Source of the DNA: Congzhengia minquanensis | Lineage (GTDB): Bacteria; Bacillota; Clostridia; UBA1381; UBA9506 | DNA length: 64,000 nucleotides | Assembly (NCBI RefSeq): GCF_014384785.1 | Contig: NZ_JACRSU010000001.1 | Coordinates: forward strand, 1-64,000 | Direction of reading: 5' to 3' | In this document: positions 52,606-60,957 of the stretch, piece after piece | How positions within the stretch are numbered: position 1 is the first letter of the stretch | Layout: each line of letters opens with the position of its first letter | The notes under the pieces: model-generated | Seen by the model: only the letters and a program-made list of their open reading frames with translations | Databases searched by the model: none | What the model was told of the DNA's origin: nothing | Made by a program: the position numbers and the translations under genes

Positions 52606-53643
52606 CTAGTTTTCCAACGCTTCTTTCACATAATCCGTCGTCAGGATCTTCTGCACGGTTCCGTCTACGTCTAATCGTTTCGTATTGTGACTGGTGTACG
52701 CCTCGTCCGCCTGCGTCTGGACTTGTCCTTCCACAAAGAACTTATCATAATTCAGGTCACGGCCATCCGGAGGCACACGGTAATAATCGCCCATATCCAC
52801 ACTTCTGGTGCACTCTTCATTTGTCATCAGCGTCTCGTATAACTTCTCGCCGTGTCTTGTCCCGATAATTCTCGTTCCTGTATCATCGAAAAGTTTCTGC
52901 ACAGCCTTAGCCAAATCTCCGATTGTGCTAGCATCTGACTTCTGCACGAATAAGTCACCCGGTTCTCCGTGCTCAAAAGCAAACAACACCAGGTCTACCG
53001 CCTCGTCCAGATTCATCAGAAACCGTGTCATATTCGGATTTGTAATGGTGATCGGATTTCCCGCCTTTATCTGGTCAATGAAGAGCGGTATAACAGAGCC
53101 GCGGCTGCACATGACATTACCGTAACGAGTACAACAGATGGTTGTCTTCCCGGCAGCCACACGAGCGTTGGCACCGATGACCTTCTCCATCATCGCCTTA
53201 CTTATCCCCATAGCGTTAATAGGATAGGCCGCTTTATCTGTAGACAAACACACTATACGTTTCACTCCTGCGTCAACGGCAGCATGAAGAACATTATCTG
53301 TTCCTTCTACGTTCGTCCAGACAGCCTCCATTGGGAAGAACTCACAGGATGGAACCTGCTTTAATGCTGCTGCATGGAAAAGAAAGTCCACGCCCTGAAC
53401 AGCATTCTGAACAGATCTCATATTGCGGACATCGCCTATGTAAAATCTGACCTTTGAAGCCATCTCTGGATGCTTCGCCTGTAGGTCATGCCGCATGTCG
53501 TCCTGTTTCTTCTCGTCACGTGAGAAAATACGGATTTCTTTGAGATCAGAGTCCAGAAAATGTTTAAGGACTGTCGAGCCGAAAGATCCCGTTCCTCCCG
53601 TGATCATTAATGTTTTGTCTTTAAAAAATTTTGATGTATTCAT
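52606..53643 (-). CDS. capE: UDP-GlcNAc 4,6-dehydratase/5-epimerase CapE
   Basis: NAD-dependent SDR with KTLMITGGTGSFGSTVLKHF (GxxGxxG) at the N-terminus, IFSRDEKKQDDMRHDLQAKH, and DFLFHAAALKQVPSCEFFPM. It is clearly the CapE/WbjB group rather than PseB/FlaA1 because of CLSTDKAAYPINAMGISKAM and CTRYGNVMCSRGSVIPLFI; the extended C-terminus has MGDYYRVPPDGRDLNYDKFF. The enzyme removes water from UDP-GlcNAc and inverts C5, the first step to UDP-N-acetyl-L-fucosamine. AGGAG precedes ATG 53643. An acyltransferase pseudogene separates it from capF. Confidence 0.92.
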   Translation of the reverse strand: MNTSKFFKDKTLMITGGTGSFGSTVLKHFLDSDLKEIRIFSRDEKKQDDMRHDLQAKHPEMASKVRFYIGDVRNMRSVQNAVQGVDFLFHAAALKQVPSCEFFPMEAVWTNVEGTDNVLHAAVDAGVKRIVCLSTDKAAYPINAMGISKAMMEKVIGANARVAAGKTTICCTRYGNVMCSRGSVIPLFIDQIKAGNPITITNPNMTRFLMNLDEAVDLVLFAFEHGEPGDLFVQKSDASTIGDLAKAVQKLFDDTGTRIIGTRHGEKLYETLMTNEECTRSVDMGDYYRVPPDGRDLNYDKFFVEGQVQTQADEAYTSHNTKRLDVDGTVQKILTTDYVKEALEN

Positions 53644-53725
53644 ATTTACAAACTCCTATTAAAAATCTTTAAGTATCACGATAATACTCATAAGGCCTCT
53701 TAGGCCCTGTAAATTCTTTATTATT

Positions 53726-54946
53726 TTATAAAGCCCCCTTTTCAAAACAGGCCATTGCATATCCATGTATAAAACAAAACAATGAAATGACACTTGGAAC
53801 CGCTTCACAAACAGGTTCTAAACACCAGTAAGTCATTATCGAACTAAAAATACCCAAAATAAGCAAAGCTGCTTTCCAATCTGAACCATATTTAACAATG
53901 CAAAATGCATCTTTTAAGGACAGAATGCAGTAGACGAAAAACAGAAATGCCGGAATGATGCCGGTAGTATATGCTATATTCAGCCAAGTATTATGGATAA
54001 AATCCAATGTTGAAGAAAATCGCATTGTATATTTCCCCCAAGGGTGTACAAATATTTGGCTCAATGCAGCTGTAATCTGACCTTGTCTCGTTGATAAATC
54101 CGATACTTTATTGACTGCGTTCAAGCGAATTATCCGTCTAAACAAAGGCAAGTCAGAAATCCATGTTTTTATCCCAAATAAATTCAGCGAATAAACCATA
54201 TATATAATGAATATTACCAGCAGAACATAAAACATATATTTTAGCTGTCGTTTCAAATCATAATGAAATTTAATTATTGTCACTGCAATACACAGGATCA
54301 CATTGATTATCGACGCATAAACAACTGTTCGTGTTGACCCAAAGGCGTTATATAACATTCCTACTGTCCAAAGGCAAATCAACGTTATTTTCAAGAAAGG
54401 TTTATCTTGCATTTTCAGTGCAGAAAATATATAATACGTAACCCCAGCAAGCATAATAAAAAGTGAAATCTGACCTGTCATAATCCATTCAGATTTCGTC
54501 CACACATCAACGGTAGACCGAACTTCGGATGTTACCAGTAATGTTCTATTATTAAGAAAATTCATTGCCCCGTGCAAGCCTAAACCAATAACAACAACCC
54601 AAATAGGCAGATCCCATTTTTTTAAGTCAATACGCTGCGAATAGCCAATCCAAAACATAGAAGGGAAACTAAACAATATAATTGCCTTGGAAATGTTTCT
54701 TTCTCCCATTTGGTTATAAACATATATATATATTGCAGAAAATAAAAACAAAAATGCCATACGCAATATCTCCTTGCGTGGAATTATATATTTCCCGCCT
54801 ATTAAAACTGAACACAGAACAAATAGAAGAAAAATTTTATAAAACATATTCATAAAATTTATGCTCATCAGGAAAAGCAATGTATATATTATTGTGTTAT
54901 TGTAATCAAGGTGGATTCTAAGAAACTTATCTTCAATTCTATCCAT
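53726..54946 (-). CDS. Capsule polymerase-like membrane protein (Wzy)
   Basis: 406 aa with about ten to twelve hydrophobic helices and one larger outer loop (NAVNKVSDLSTRQGQITAAL, SQIFVHPWGKYTMRFSSTLD, FIHNTWLNIAYTTGIIPAFL). The 'HNT.L......G.....' phrase in that loop is what O-antigen/capsule polymerases show. Basic residues dominate the short inner loops. No catalytic residues can be claimed, as the family is highly diverse. It would polymerise the FucNAc-containing repeat outside the membrane with the flippase at 55909-57447. GAGG precedes ATG 54946. Confidence 0.7.
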   Translation of the reverse strand: MDRIEDKFLRIHLDYNNTIIYTLLFLMSINFMNMFYKIFLLFVLCSVLIGGKYIIPRKEILRMAFLFLFSAIYIYVYNQMGERNISKAIILFSFPSMFWIGYSQRIDLKKWDLPIWVVVIGLGLHGAMNFLNNRTLLVTSEVRSTVDVWTKSEWIMTGQISLFIMLAGVTYYIFSALKMQDKPFLKITLICLWTVGMLYNAFGSTRTVVYASIINVILCIAVTIIKFHYDLKRQLKYMFYVLLVIFIIYMVYSLNLFGIKTWISDLPLFRRIIRLNAVNKVSDLSTRQGQITAALSQIFVHPWGKYTMRFSSTLDFIHNTWLNIAYTTGIIPAFLFFVYCILSLKDAFCIVKYGSDWKAALLILGIFSSIMTYWCLEPVCEAVPSVISLFCFIHGYAMACFEKGAL

Positions 54947-54958
54947 ATGGATTCAACC

Positions 54959-55912
54959 TCACCAGTAGCATCCGTTTTCAATTTTTCCAGCATGACTTGG
55001 TATTTCATCTATGCCTGGTTTCACCCAATATTCATTAAAAAATCGTCTTAGCTCTGAATTTTCCCAACGATTTCCCCGGATACCAAACAAAAGCTGCGTA
55101 GCTCCTCCCAAATGTATGGCTTGCTTTCCCATTCGTTTAACCGCAGCTGCCAGTGGAAATCCATACGCTCCGCATCCAATGATTGCAATATCGAAATTCA
55201 ACTTTTGAATATCAGTTATCATATATTTTAACGCCTCAAACCAGTTTTGGAACCGTGTATCCTTTTCTCCTGCGATTGTTTGAATCGCTTTATAGGTAAT
55301 CAATTTGCATTCAGGCCAAAACCCATCATCAAACAATTTATCTTTATTCTTAAATTGATTACTAATCGTATTTGCAAAAGGATGTACAATCAATACTTTT
55401 TTTCCAGCAAGTGCATGGGTCCAAGAAGATTCAATATCATAATACGGTTCGAAGCAATAAAGTTTTACTCCCTGCGCATTAGACGCAAATGTTTTGATAG
55501 TGAATATTTCTAACATATCATTCCACAATCCAATTACATCAAGATATTTACAATCGGATACCATCAATTGTCCAAATTGTTCTATGTATTTTTCTTCTTC
55601 CGGGAAAAAGCCCGCATTAAAGCAAAGCGTATGCATCACTTTTTTTGAATATCTGTAATCCTTATCCAGCTTTCCTTTGTACAGCTCATTAATTGCAGAG
55701 AGTTCCACAGACCCAAACCTCGCCGCCATAAATGGAGCGTCTTCGCAAATCATACGGCTAAACATTTGATTTACTTCACGAGGATAACTGATTACCCTAT
55801 TACCGTTTATATAATAGTATGGCGCATCTTTTTTCACAATTTTTTTGTATGTTTTTCTATAGAAGCTATTTAATAACCCAAGGTTATAATCTAATCTATT
55901 TATTTCCCTCAT
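54959..55912 (-). CDS. GT-D fold glycosyltransferase-like protein
   Basis: The central part has MICEDAPFMAARFGSVELSA near residue 55 (an acidic residue in the position of the 'DGE' of GT-D enzymes), then NAGFFPEEEKYIEQFGQLMV, and near the end IAIIGCGAYGFPLAAAVKRM, followed by HLGGATQLLFGIRG. That last pair of phrases marks the GT-D domain family (PF08759, seen in the DUF1792 domain of the Fap1 glycosylation system). Soluble and 317 aa long. It would transfer a sugar to a lipid- or protein-linked acceptor. The start overlaps the flippase stop by 4 bases (ATGA). Confidence 0.75.
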   Translation of the reverse strand: MREINRLDYNLGLLNSFYRKTYKKIVKKDAPYYYINGNRVISYPREVNQMFSRMICEDAPFMAARFGSVELSAINELYKGKLDKDYRYSKKVMHTLCFNAGFFPEEEKYIEQFGQLMVSDCKYLDVIGLWNDMLEIFTIKTFASNAQGVKLYCFEPYYDIESSWTHALAGKKVLIVHPFANTISNQFKNKDKLFDDGFWPECKLITYKAIQTIAGEKDTRFQNWFEALKYMITDIQKLNFDIAIIGCGAYGFPLAAAVKRMGKQAIHLGGATQLLFGIRGNRWENSELRRFFNEYWVKPGIDEIPSHAGKIENGCYW

Positions 55913-57447
55913 CGTAACGAAAATCTCCTTTTAATAATACTAGCAAAAAATTGATGCCAGAGTTCCTTGAATTTCGTAGTTCTAAAATATAACAACACAA
56001 AGAAAAGATTACTAACAGTAACACATATTATTAATTGCAAAATAAATGTAAGCAATCCGTTCACTTCTATTAAATTGCAAATTGCACAGCACAAAATTCC
56101 GCCTGCAATAGTACTTGCAAGATATTTGGTGTAAACAATAAAAAATTTATAAGGCTTTTCATCGAGAACATGCTTATAAACAATTTCTGCTTCAACCCAA
56201 AATGTTGTCGTCAGTGCCGAAATAGTCGTACCTATGATCACTCCGATAAATCCAGTGAATTTTAATAGAATCAAAGACGCAACTAAATTCACTGCCGCCT
56301 CAGCAATAGGCCTAAAACGATCATTCCAAAATAATCCTGCCGAGGATTTAAAAGCGGAGATGACCTGGCGCATCCCAGTGATATAAAAATTTAGCACAAT
56401 AAAAAATACAATCGGTAATCCCAGCAAATAGCTTTCATCAATCCACACCTTGCCTATAAAGCTATTTAAGAGCACAAACAGGCAAATACTACTAAAACCA
56501 TACATCCAAAAATTAACAAACAACAATTTATCAAATGTTTTTTTTAAGTGATTCGTATTTTCCGTGTTAATTAAATTTCCAATACTAGCTGTAAGCGGGC
56601 TAAAAATATATGCCAATAATGTCTGCGGAATTCCTAAAATCGTCACGTAATTTGAATATATACCGACCCATCCGATTCCAACAAAAGCTGAAAGCAGCAG
56701 GTTATCCGTCCCTGATACGCACACTCCCCCTAATTTGTGCATAACTAACGCCATCGTTTGTTTGAATATCTCGTGTTTATCTTTCTCCGGGAGCTTCTGT
56801 GCCTTTTCATTTATAAAAGGGTACATCTTAGTAGCCACTTTTGATATACGAATATTCGCTATTAAATTGGCATTTATCTGCACGAGCAGATAAATAACAA
56901 AATCCTTCCATAGAAGAAGTACAATTATTTGAACTATATTTTGCAATATCAGAAATAGGTATCGATTAATTGTGTCGATATATCCTTTTTGATCTGTGTT
57001 AATAATTAATTTCTTATATGAAAAGAAATATGTTGACGCCGTATTAAACAGATACAGAAAATATATGAATTTTATATGTTCTATACCTTCACCGCCAGAA
57101 ATCAAATACTGCAAAAATGGTATTAATACAAGCCCTGCCCCAAAAACCACCGTTCCTATGATCCAATATGCTTTTTTATAAAATTGCATATACATCTTAA
57201 TTCGCTCATAATCCTTGTCTGCAACCGGTTTGTACATTTTATAGACGATTGCGTCGCCAATACCCAATTCAGCTAAGGACATGATTGTAAGGATGTTGCT
57301 AAAAAGGCCGCTTACTCCCAGATACTCTTTGCCTAACGCATATATAAAAATTGTCCTGCATATAAAGTTGAGTACAATATTAAATATCTGTCCCACTACC
57401 GCAGTACTAACATTTCGCATTGCATTTTCGGTTCGCGTATTTTTCAT
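55909..57447 (-). CDS. Polysaccharide flippase, Wzx type
   Basis: A 512-aa protein with about 13-14 hydrophobic helices. The N-terminal region has IFIYALGKEYLGVSGLFSNI and LAELGIGDAIVYKMYKPVAD, which is typical of the polysaccharide-transport MATE superfamily; near the middle VSGTDNLLLSAFVGIGWVGI closely resembles other Wzx proteins. It would flip the undecaprenyl-linked repeat of the second locus. AAGGAG precedes ATG 57447 and both ends overlap neighbours by four bases. It differs clearly from the flippase of the first locus. Confidence 0.85.
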   Translation of the reverse strand: MKNTRTENAMRNVSTAVVGQIFNIVLNFICRTIFIYALGKEYLGVSGLFSNILTIMSLAELGIGDAIVYKMYKPVADKDYERIKMYMQFYKKAYWIIGTVVFGAGLVLIPFLQYLISGGEGIEHIKFIYFLYLFNTASTYFFSYKKLIINTDQKGYIDTINRYLFLILQNIVQIIVLLLWKDFVIYLLVQINANLIANIRISKVATKMYPFINEKAQKLPEKDKHEIFKQTMALVMHKLGGVCVSGTDNLLLSAFVGIGWVGIYSNYVTILGIPQTLLAYIFSPLTASIGNLINTENTNHLKKTFDKLLFVNFWMYGFSSICLFVLLNSFIGKVWIDESYLLGLPIVFFIVLNFYITGMRQVISAFKSSAGLFWNDRFRPIAEAAVNLVASLILLKFTGFIGVIIGTTISALTTTFWVEAEIVYKHVLDEKPYKFFIVYTKYLASTIAGGILCCAICNLIEVNGLLTFILQLIICVTVSNLFFVLLYFRTTKFKELWHQFFASIIKRRFSLR

Positions 57448-58433
57448 CTAATTGGTCTCCTTAATTTATAAAGAATCCTATGCTTGACACTGATTATTAC
57501 CGGAAAATACAAAATCAGAAAAGCATCACATTTTCTTTGTGTGCTCACAGATTTACATTTTAAGATGCGTTTCTTTTGCTGCTCAAGGCATTCTCTTATC
57601 TCCTTCTCCCAAGTCCTAATTTTTGGAGTACGTTTAAAATGCTGCAAATGAATGTACATTCCAACAGCAATGCCTATCAGTCTTTCATATGCCTTAGTCA
57701 AGAATTCCGAATAGTTTTTTTCAACAAATTTATATCTATCCCTAAAGGCTGAAAAGAGATCGTACCCCCACTTCGCATTTTGTGTATAAGAAGTAGAATC
57801 CTCCCGGATAAAGTAATGATACTTTCCAGCTGACTTAACCACTACTTTGTCAGCATTTGCAAATACCTCGTGCATGATTGCTATATCTTCATATACTCGT
57901 CCTTTCGGAAACAATATTCCATCCCATAAATTTCTATGAAACAATTTGTTGCATGGCTGGCTTCCAATAAGCTCATCATTTAAAAGTTCCTTCATTGCTT
58001 GCCTATTATTAAGTATTATTGTTTCTGCCTCTTCCTGTTCTCCGATGATTTCACCTTTTTCTGAAAATTTCTTAAATGAACAGGCAGCTATGTCGCAATT
58101 GTTTTCAGTCAGGGTTTTTAAGAGAAACTCATACATATCTTTGTCTACAAAGTCATCGCTATCACAAAAACCTATATAAGTACCTTTTGCAATAGCCAGA
58201 CCTGCGTTTCTTGCGCTGGCCAGACCTGCGTTTCTTTGATGTAATACGATAACTCTGGAATCTTTTCTTGCAAATTCATCACAGAATTCTCCGCATCGAT
58301 CTGGAGAACCGTCATCAATCAGGATAATCTCTATATTTTCATAGGTTTGTTCCAGCAAGCTTTCTACGCATTTACAAATGTATTTTTCCACGCGGTATAC
58401 CGGGACTATAATCGAAATAAGTGGTCTTTTCAT
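57444..58433 (-). CDS. Glycosyltransferase family 2
   Basis: Classic GT2 N-terminus: PLISIIVPVYRVEKYICKCV, YENIEIILIDDGSPDRCGEF, and YIGFCDSDDFVDKDMYEFLL, with the DxD-type metal site CDSDD near residue 95. The later part has NKLFHRNLWDGILFPKGRVY and EDIAIMHEVFANADKVVVK, usual for capsule GT2 enzymes. It transfers a sugar with inversion from a nucleotide donor. 329 aa. AGGGG precedes ATG 58433 and the 3' end overlaps the flippase start. Donor unknown. Confidence 0.9.
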   Translation of the reverse strand: MKRPLISIIVPVYRVEKYICKCVESLLEQTYENIEIILIDDGSPDRCGEFCDEFARKDSRVIVLHQRNAGLASARNAGLAIAKGTYIGFCDSDDFVDKDMYEFLLKTLTENNCDIAACSFKKFSEKGEIIGEQEEAETIILNNRQAMKELLNDELIGSQPCNKLFHRNLWDGILFPKGRVYEDIAIMHEVFANADKVVVKSAGKYHYFIREDSTSYTQNAKWGYDLFSAFRDRYKFVEKNYSEFLTKAYERLIGIAVGMYIHLQHFKRTPKIRTWEKEIRECLEQQKKRILKCKSVSTQRKCDAFLILYFPVIISVKHRILYKLRRPIR

Positions 58434-58445
58434 GTTGATCCCCTT

Positions 58446-59237
58446 TTATATCAGCGAACGAATATGGCTGATTTTTTTTATACACCATCTCAGGTCACGT
58501 TTTGGCTTTCCTTTAAGCTTAATGGTTTCATAATAGTTTCGTATACATTCCCGACCGGACAAATCAAATTTAATTCCCAACTTATTCTCCAGTCTTTCGA
58601 CCTCATCTAAATTCCATTTCCCGCCAATTATTGGTTTACCCCAATTGTATGTAAAAACATAATTCTCTTCCGAGGCCCATGCATAAACTTTTTCTTTATA
58701 TCTTCTGCTTCTAAAACTGCCGTATTTTTCAAATTCCCACGGACTTTCAAATCTCCGAAGCAGTTTTAGAAAATAACTTTTATTCCAAAGCGCCGCCTGG
58801 CAATTGATCCTGTATTTATCTCCTGGCATTTGTTCTTCCCATTCTGGATAGTTTTTGCATCTTCCATATGTTCCTTTTCCACAAGTAAATTGAACCACGC
58901 CAATCGAATAATCCTGCTCCATACGTAGTACACACTTTTCGAGCTCGTCTGCATCAACCTGTTCTTCAAATATAAAATCATCCAAAATCGTTATAATAAA
59001 CTCGGAATCAATTCGTTTTAATGCATCTTCTAATCTGCCAGACCATGCTGCCTCACGGACATCGGTACGAATATTTAACGGATTAATATCCAGACCATCA
59101 CAAGAATAAGATTTTGTTTCCGTATTCAAATATACTTTATATTCACATTTCGGCCAAAACCGTTGAAATTCTTTGAAAAAAACAGGCCATATTTTTTCAT
59201 ATTTATCGCATGTATTAATCAGTATTGATACGCTCAT
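58446..59237 (-). CDS. GT-A-like glycosyltransferase
   Basis: 263 aa. It opens SVSILINTCDKYEKIWPVFF and carries SEFIITILDDFIFEEQVDAD, where the DD pair near residue 90 may form the metal site of a GT-A enzyme. The pattern fits a group of capsule proteins annotated as glycosyltransferase family A. The middle (GVVQFTCGKGTYGRCKNYPE, ASEENYVFTYNW) is basic and aromatic. Assignment is from fold pattern only. ATG 59237 is chosen because AGAGG lies nine bases ahead. It overlaps the upstream GT4 gene by 23 bases. Confidence 0.6.
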   Translation of the reverse strand: MSVSILINTCDKYEKIWPVFFKEFQRFWPKCEYKVYLNTETKSYSCDGLDINPLNIRTDVREAAWSGRLEDALKRIDSEFIITILDDFIFEEQVDADELEKCVLRMEQDYSIGVVQFTCGKGTYGRCKNYPEWEEQMPGDKYRINCQAALWNKSYFLKLLRRFESPWEFEKYGSFRSRRYKEKVYAWASEENYVFTYNWGKPIIGGKWNLDEVERLENKLGIKFDLSGRECIRNYYETIKLKGKPKRDLRWCIKKISHIRSLI

Positions 59238-60417
59238 GGAAATCATCCTCTTCTACTTCTTCGATGTATTCTTCTTCGATTATATTAGCTTTGCTCATTG
59301 GTCCTTCCGCAAAGAAAAATTGTTCCTTCATGTTATTCATTTGTGATAGTGTGAACAAAAAGCGCTGTGCTACATACCCCGGATTCCATAAATCTGTGAT
59401 TGTATCTCTGGCTTCCCATGCCATTGATGTTCTAATGTCAGGATTCTCTATCAAAAACCGCACCGCAGATAACAACTCATCATAGCAACCATCTCGATAA
59501 CATACTCCATTTTTCCACTGCTTAATAAGGTATGGAACCGCTCCTATCATATGGTTTGCAATCGGAACACAACCGCTGTTCATCGCCTCATTTAAAACGG
59601 CTCCCCATCCCTCTTGCCTGTCGCTGGTCATTAAAAAAAAGTCCGATTGCTTCATATACGTACGCACTTCCTCAGGAGACATACTACCCGTAAATTCAAT
59701 ATCAGAGTAAGCCGCGGATTTATCTGCCATTTTTTTAATCGAATCAAATAGAGGACCGGATCCAATCATGGTCAAACTCACGTTCTTGTAGCCGATTTTC
59801 TTCAAATCCGCCATAACATTAACCGCAAGTTCAGGATGTTTCCAATCAATAAATCTTCCGACCCATAGTAATTTTACCTGTCCGTCTGTTCGTTTTTGAA
59901 AATTTTCCATATCTACTTCCGGAAAATATCCCCATTTATACATTTTATTTCTATACAAATGAAAACAGCTAAAATCTAAGGCTGTAAAGGCACTTGCGCA
60001 TAACACATATACGTTTTTGTTAGAAAAGAAACGATGTTTACTCCAAATTGCAAGCTTTCTTTTGAAAGATACATCTTCAAAGCTATGTTTCTTGAAGATT
60101 CTTTCCATATAAAAGAACGTTAATTTATTGTCTCTGATCCTCCTTTTTACGAGATCAATCGGAACCGATCCATATGCGAAAATCACAACGTCACTCTCGT
60201 AAAGGATTTCTTTACACCTCTCCGCTTCTCCGAATAAATATGCTAATCTACAAAATGAATATTTATTGTTCATATTCTGATATCCTAATTCACGTCTCTC
60301 CTCCGGCAGCATTTCTGTGGCAATAAAGACAAAATCTTCTCCTAATTCACCAAAAAAGGCTTTACATAACGGAAGCTGATGATGATTCAAAAAATTGGAA
60401 ACAATGGCTAATTTCAT
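59215..60417 (-). CDS. Glycosyltransferase family 4
   Basis: A GT-B enzyme of 400 aa: N-terminus KLAIVSNFLNHHQLPLCKAF, donor half VKLLWVGRFIDWKHPELAVN, and EX7E region FLMTSDRQEGWGAVLNEAMN with SGCVPIANHMIGAVPYLI. The N-terminal loop 'NHHQ' is typical of capsule GT4 enzymes working on lipid-linked glycans. GAGGAG precedes ATG 60417. Its first codons overlap the stop of the truncated GT4 upstream by four bases. Donor and linkage are unknown. Confidence 0.87.
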   Translation of the reverse strand: MKLAIVSNFLNHHQLPLCKAFFGELGEDFVFIATEMLPEERRELGYQNMNNKYSFCRLAYLFGEAERCKEILYESDVVIFAYGSVPIDLVKRRIRDNKLTFFYMERIFKKHSFEDVSFKRKLAIWSKHRFFSNKNVYVLCASAFTALDFSCFHLYRNKMYKWGYFPEVDMENFQKRTDGQVKLLWVGRFIDWKHPELAVNVMADLKKIGYKNVSLTMIGSGPLFDSIKKMADKSAAYSDIEFTGSMSPEEVRTYMKQSDFFLMTSDRQEGWGAVLNEAMNSGCVPIANHMIGAVPYLIKQWKNGVCYRDGCYDELLSAVRFLIENPDIRTSMAWEARDTITDLWNPGYVAQRFLFTLSQMNNMKEQFFFAEGPMSKANIIEEEYIEEVEEDDFHERINTD

Positions 60418-60941
60418 CTTTTCTGCTCCTCGGATTCAATAATACTCTGGTAAAGGCCTATGTATTGTTTATATTTAATATCTTTATTAAATGCTGCAGC
60501 ATGTGCAACACAGCCCTCTTTACAAAAAGGCTTTTCATTACATATACGGATAATTTCCAATTTTAATGCTTCAACATCATCGCAACTAACGACACCTCCG
60601 CATGTTGGATCAACTTCTTCCGGGCTCCCCCCGGTATCAAATGTGACAACGGGCGTACCGCAGGCAATTGCCTCCATGTTTACTGTCGGATAATTATCTT
60701 CTCTGGACGGATTAACAAACACATCCGCTGCTGTGTAAATCTCTGCTAATTCTTTTTTGTTTTGTGTTCTGTGTATAGATACAATATTATCAGGAAGTAA
60801 TTTATCAATTTGTTCGTCTGTTCCGACCAAAACGATTTGATATTCATTCCCCAGCATTTTTGCTAATTCAATAAATACATCCAGACCCTTTCGTTTACCC
60901 CAACCGAAAGCCACACCCAAAACCATATACTTTTTCATCAT
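60414..60941 (-). CDS. Free-standing C-terminal half of a GT4 glycosyltransferase
   Basis: Only the donor-binding half of a GT-B enzyme is encoded: it starts KKYMVLGVAFGWGKRKGLDV, then ADVFVNPSREDNYPTVNMEA with the EX7E motif, and IACGTPVVTFDTGGSPEEVD. There is no acceptor domain, yet the frame is intact over 175 codons with AGAGGT ahead of ATG 60941. It matches the C-terminal half of the broken GT4 gene just upstream closely (VFVNP vs VFLNP, similar loops), so it probably arose by duplication or recombination. It might be a non-functional leftover or might pair with the separate N-terminal half. Confidence 0.75.
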   Translation of the reverse strand: MMKKYMVLGVAFGWGKRKGLDVFIELAKMLGNEYQIVLVGTDEQIDKLLPDNIVSIHRTQNKKELAEIYTAADVFVNPSREDNYPTVNMEAIACGTPVVTFDTGGSPEEVDPTCGGVVSCDDVEALKLEIIRICNEKPFCKEGCVAHAAAFNKDIKYKQYIGLYQSIIESEEQKR

Positions 60942-60957
60942 AACCTCTCATATAATC

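Noticed and set aside
60414..60941. Treating the free GT4 half as an ordinary complete glycosyltransferase
   Set aside because: It lacks the entire N-terminal acceptor domain (about 190 residues), so a stand-alone transferase activity should not be assumed.
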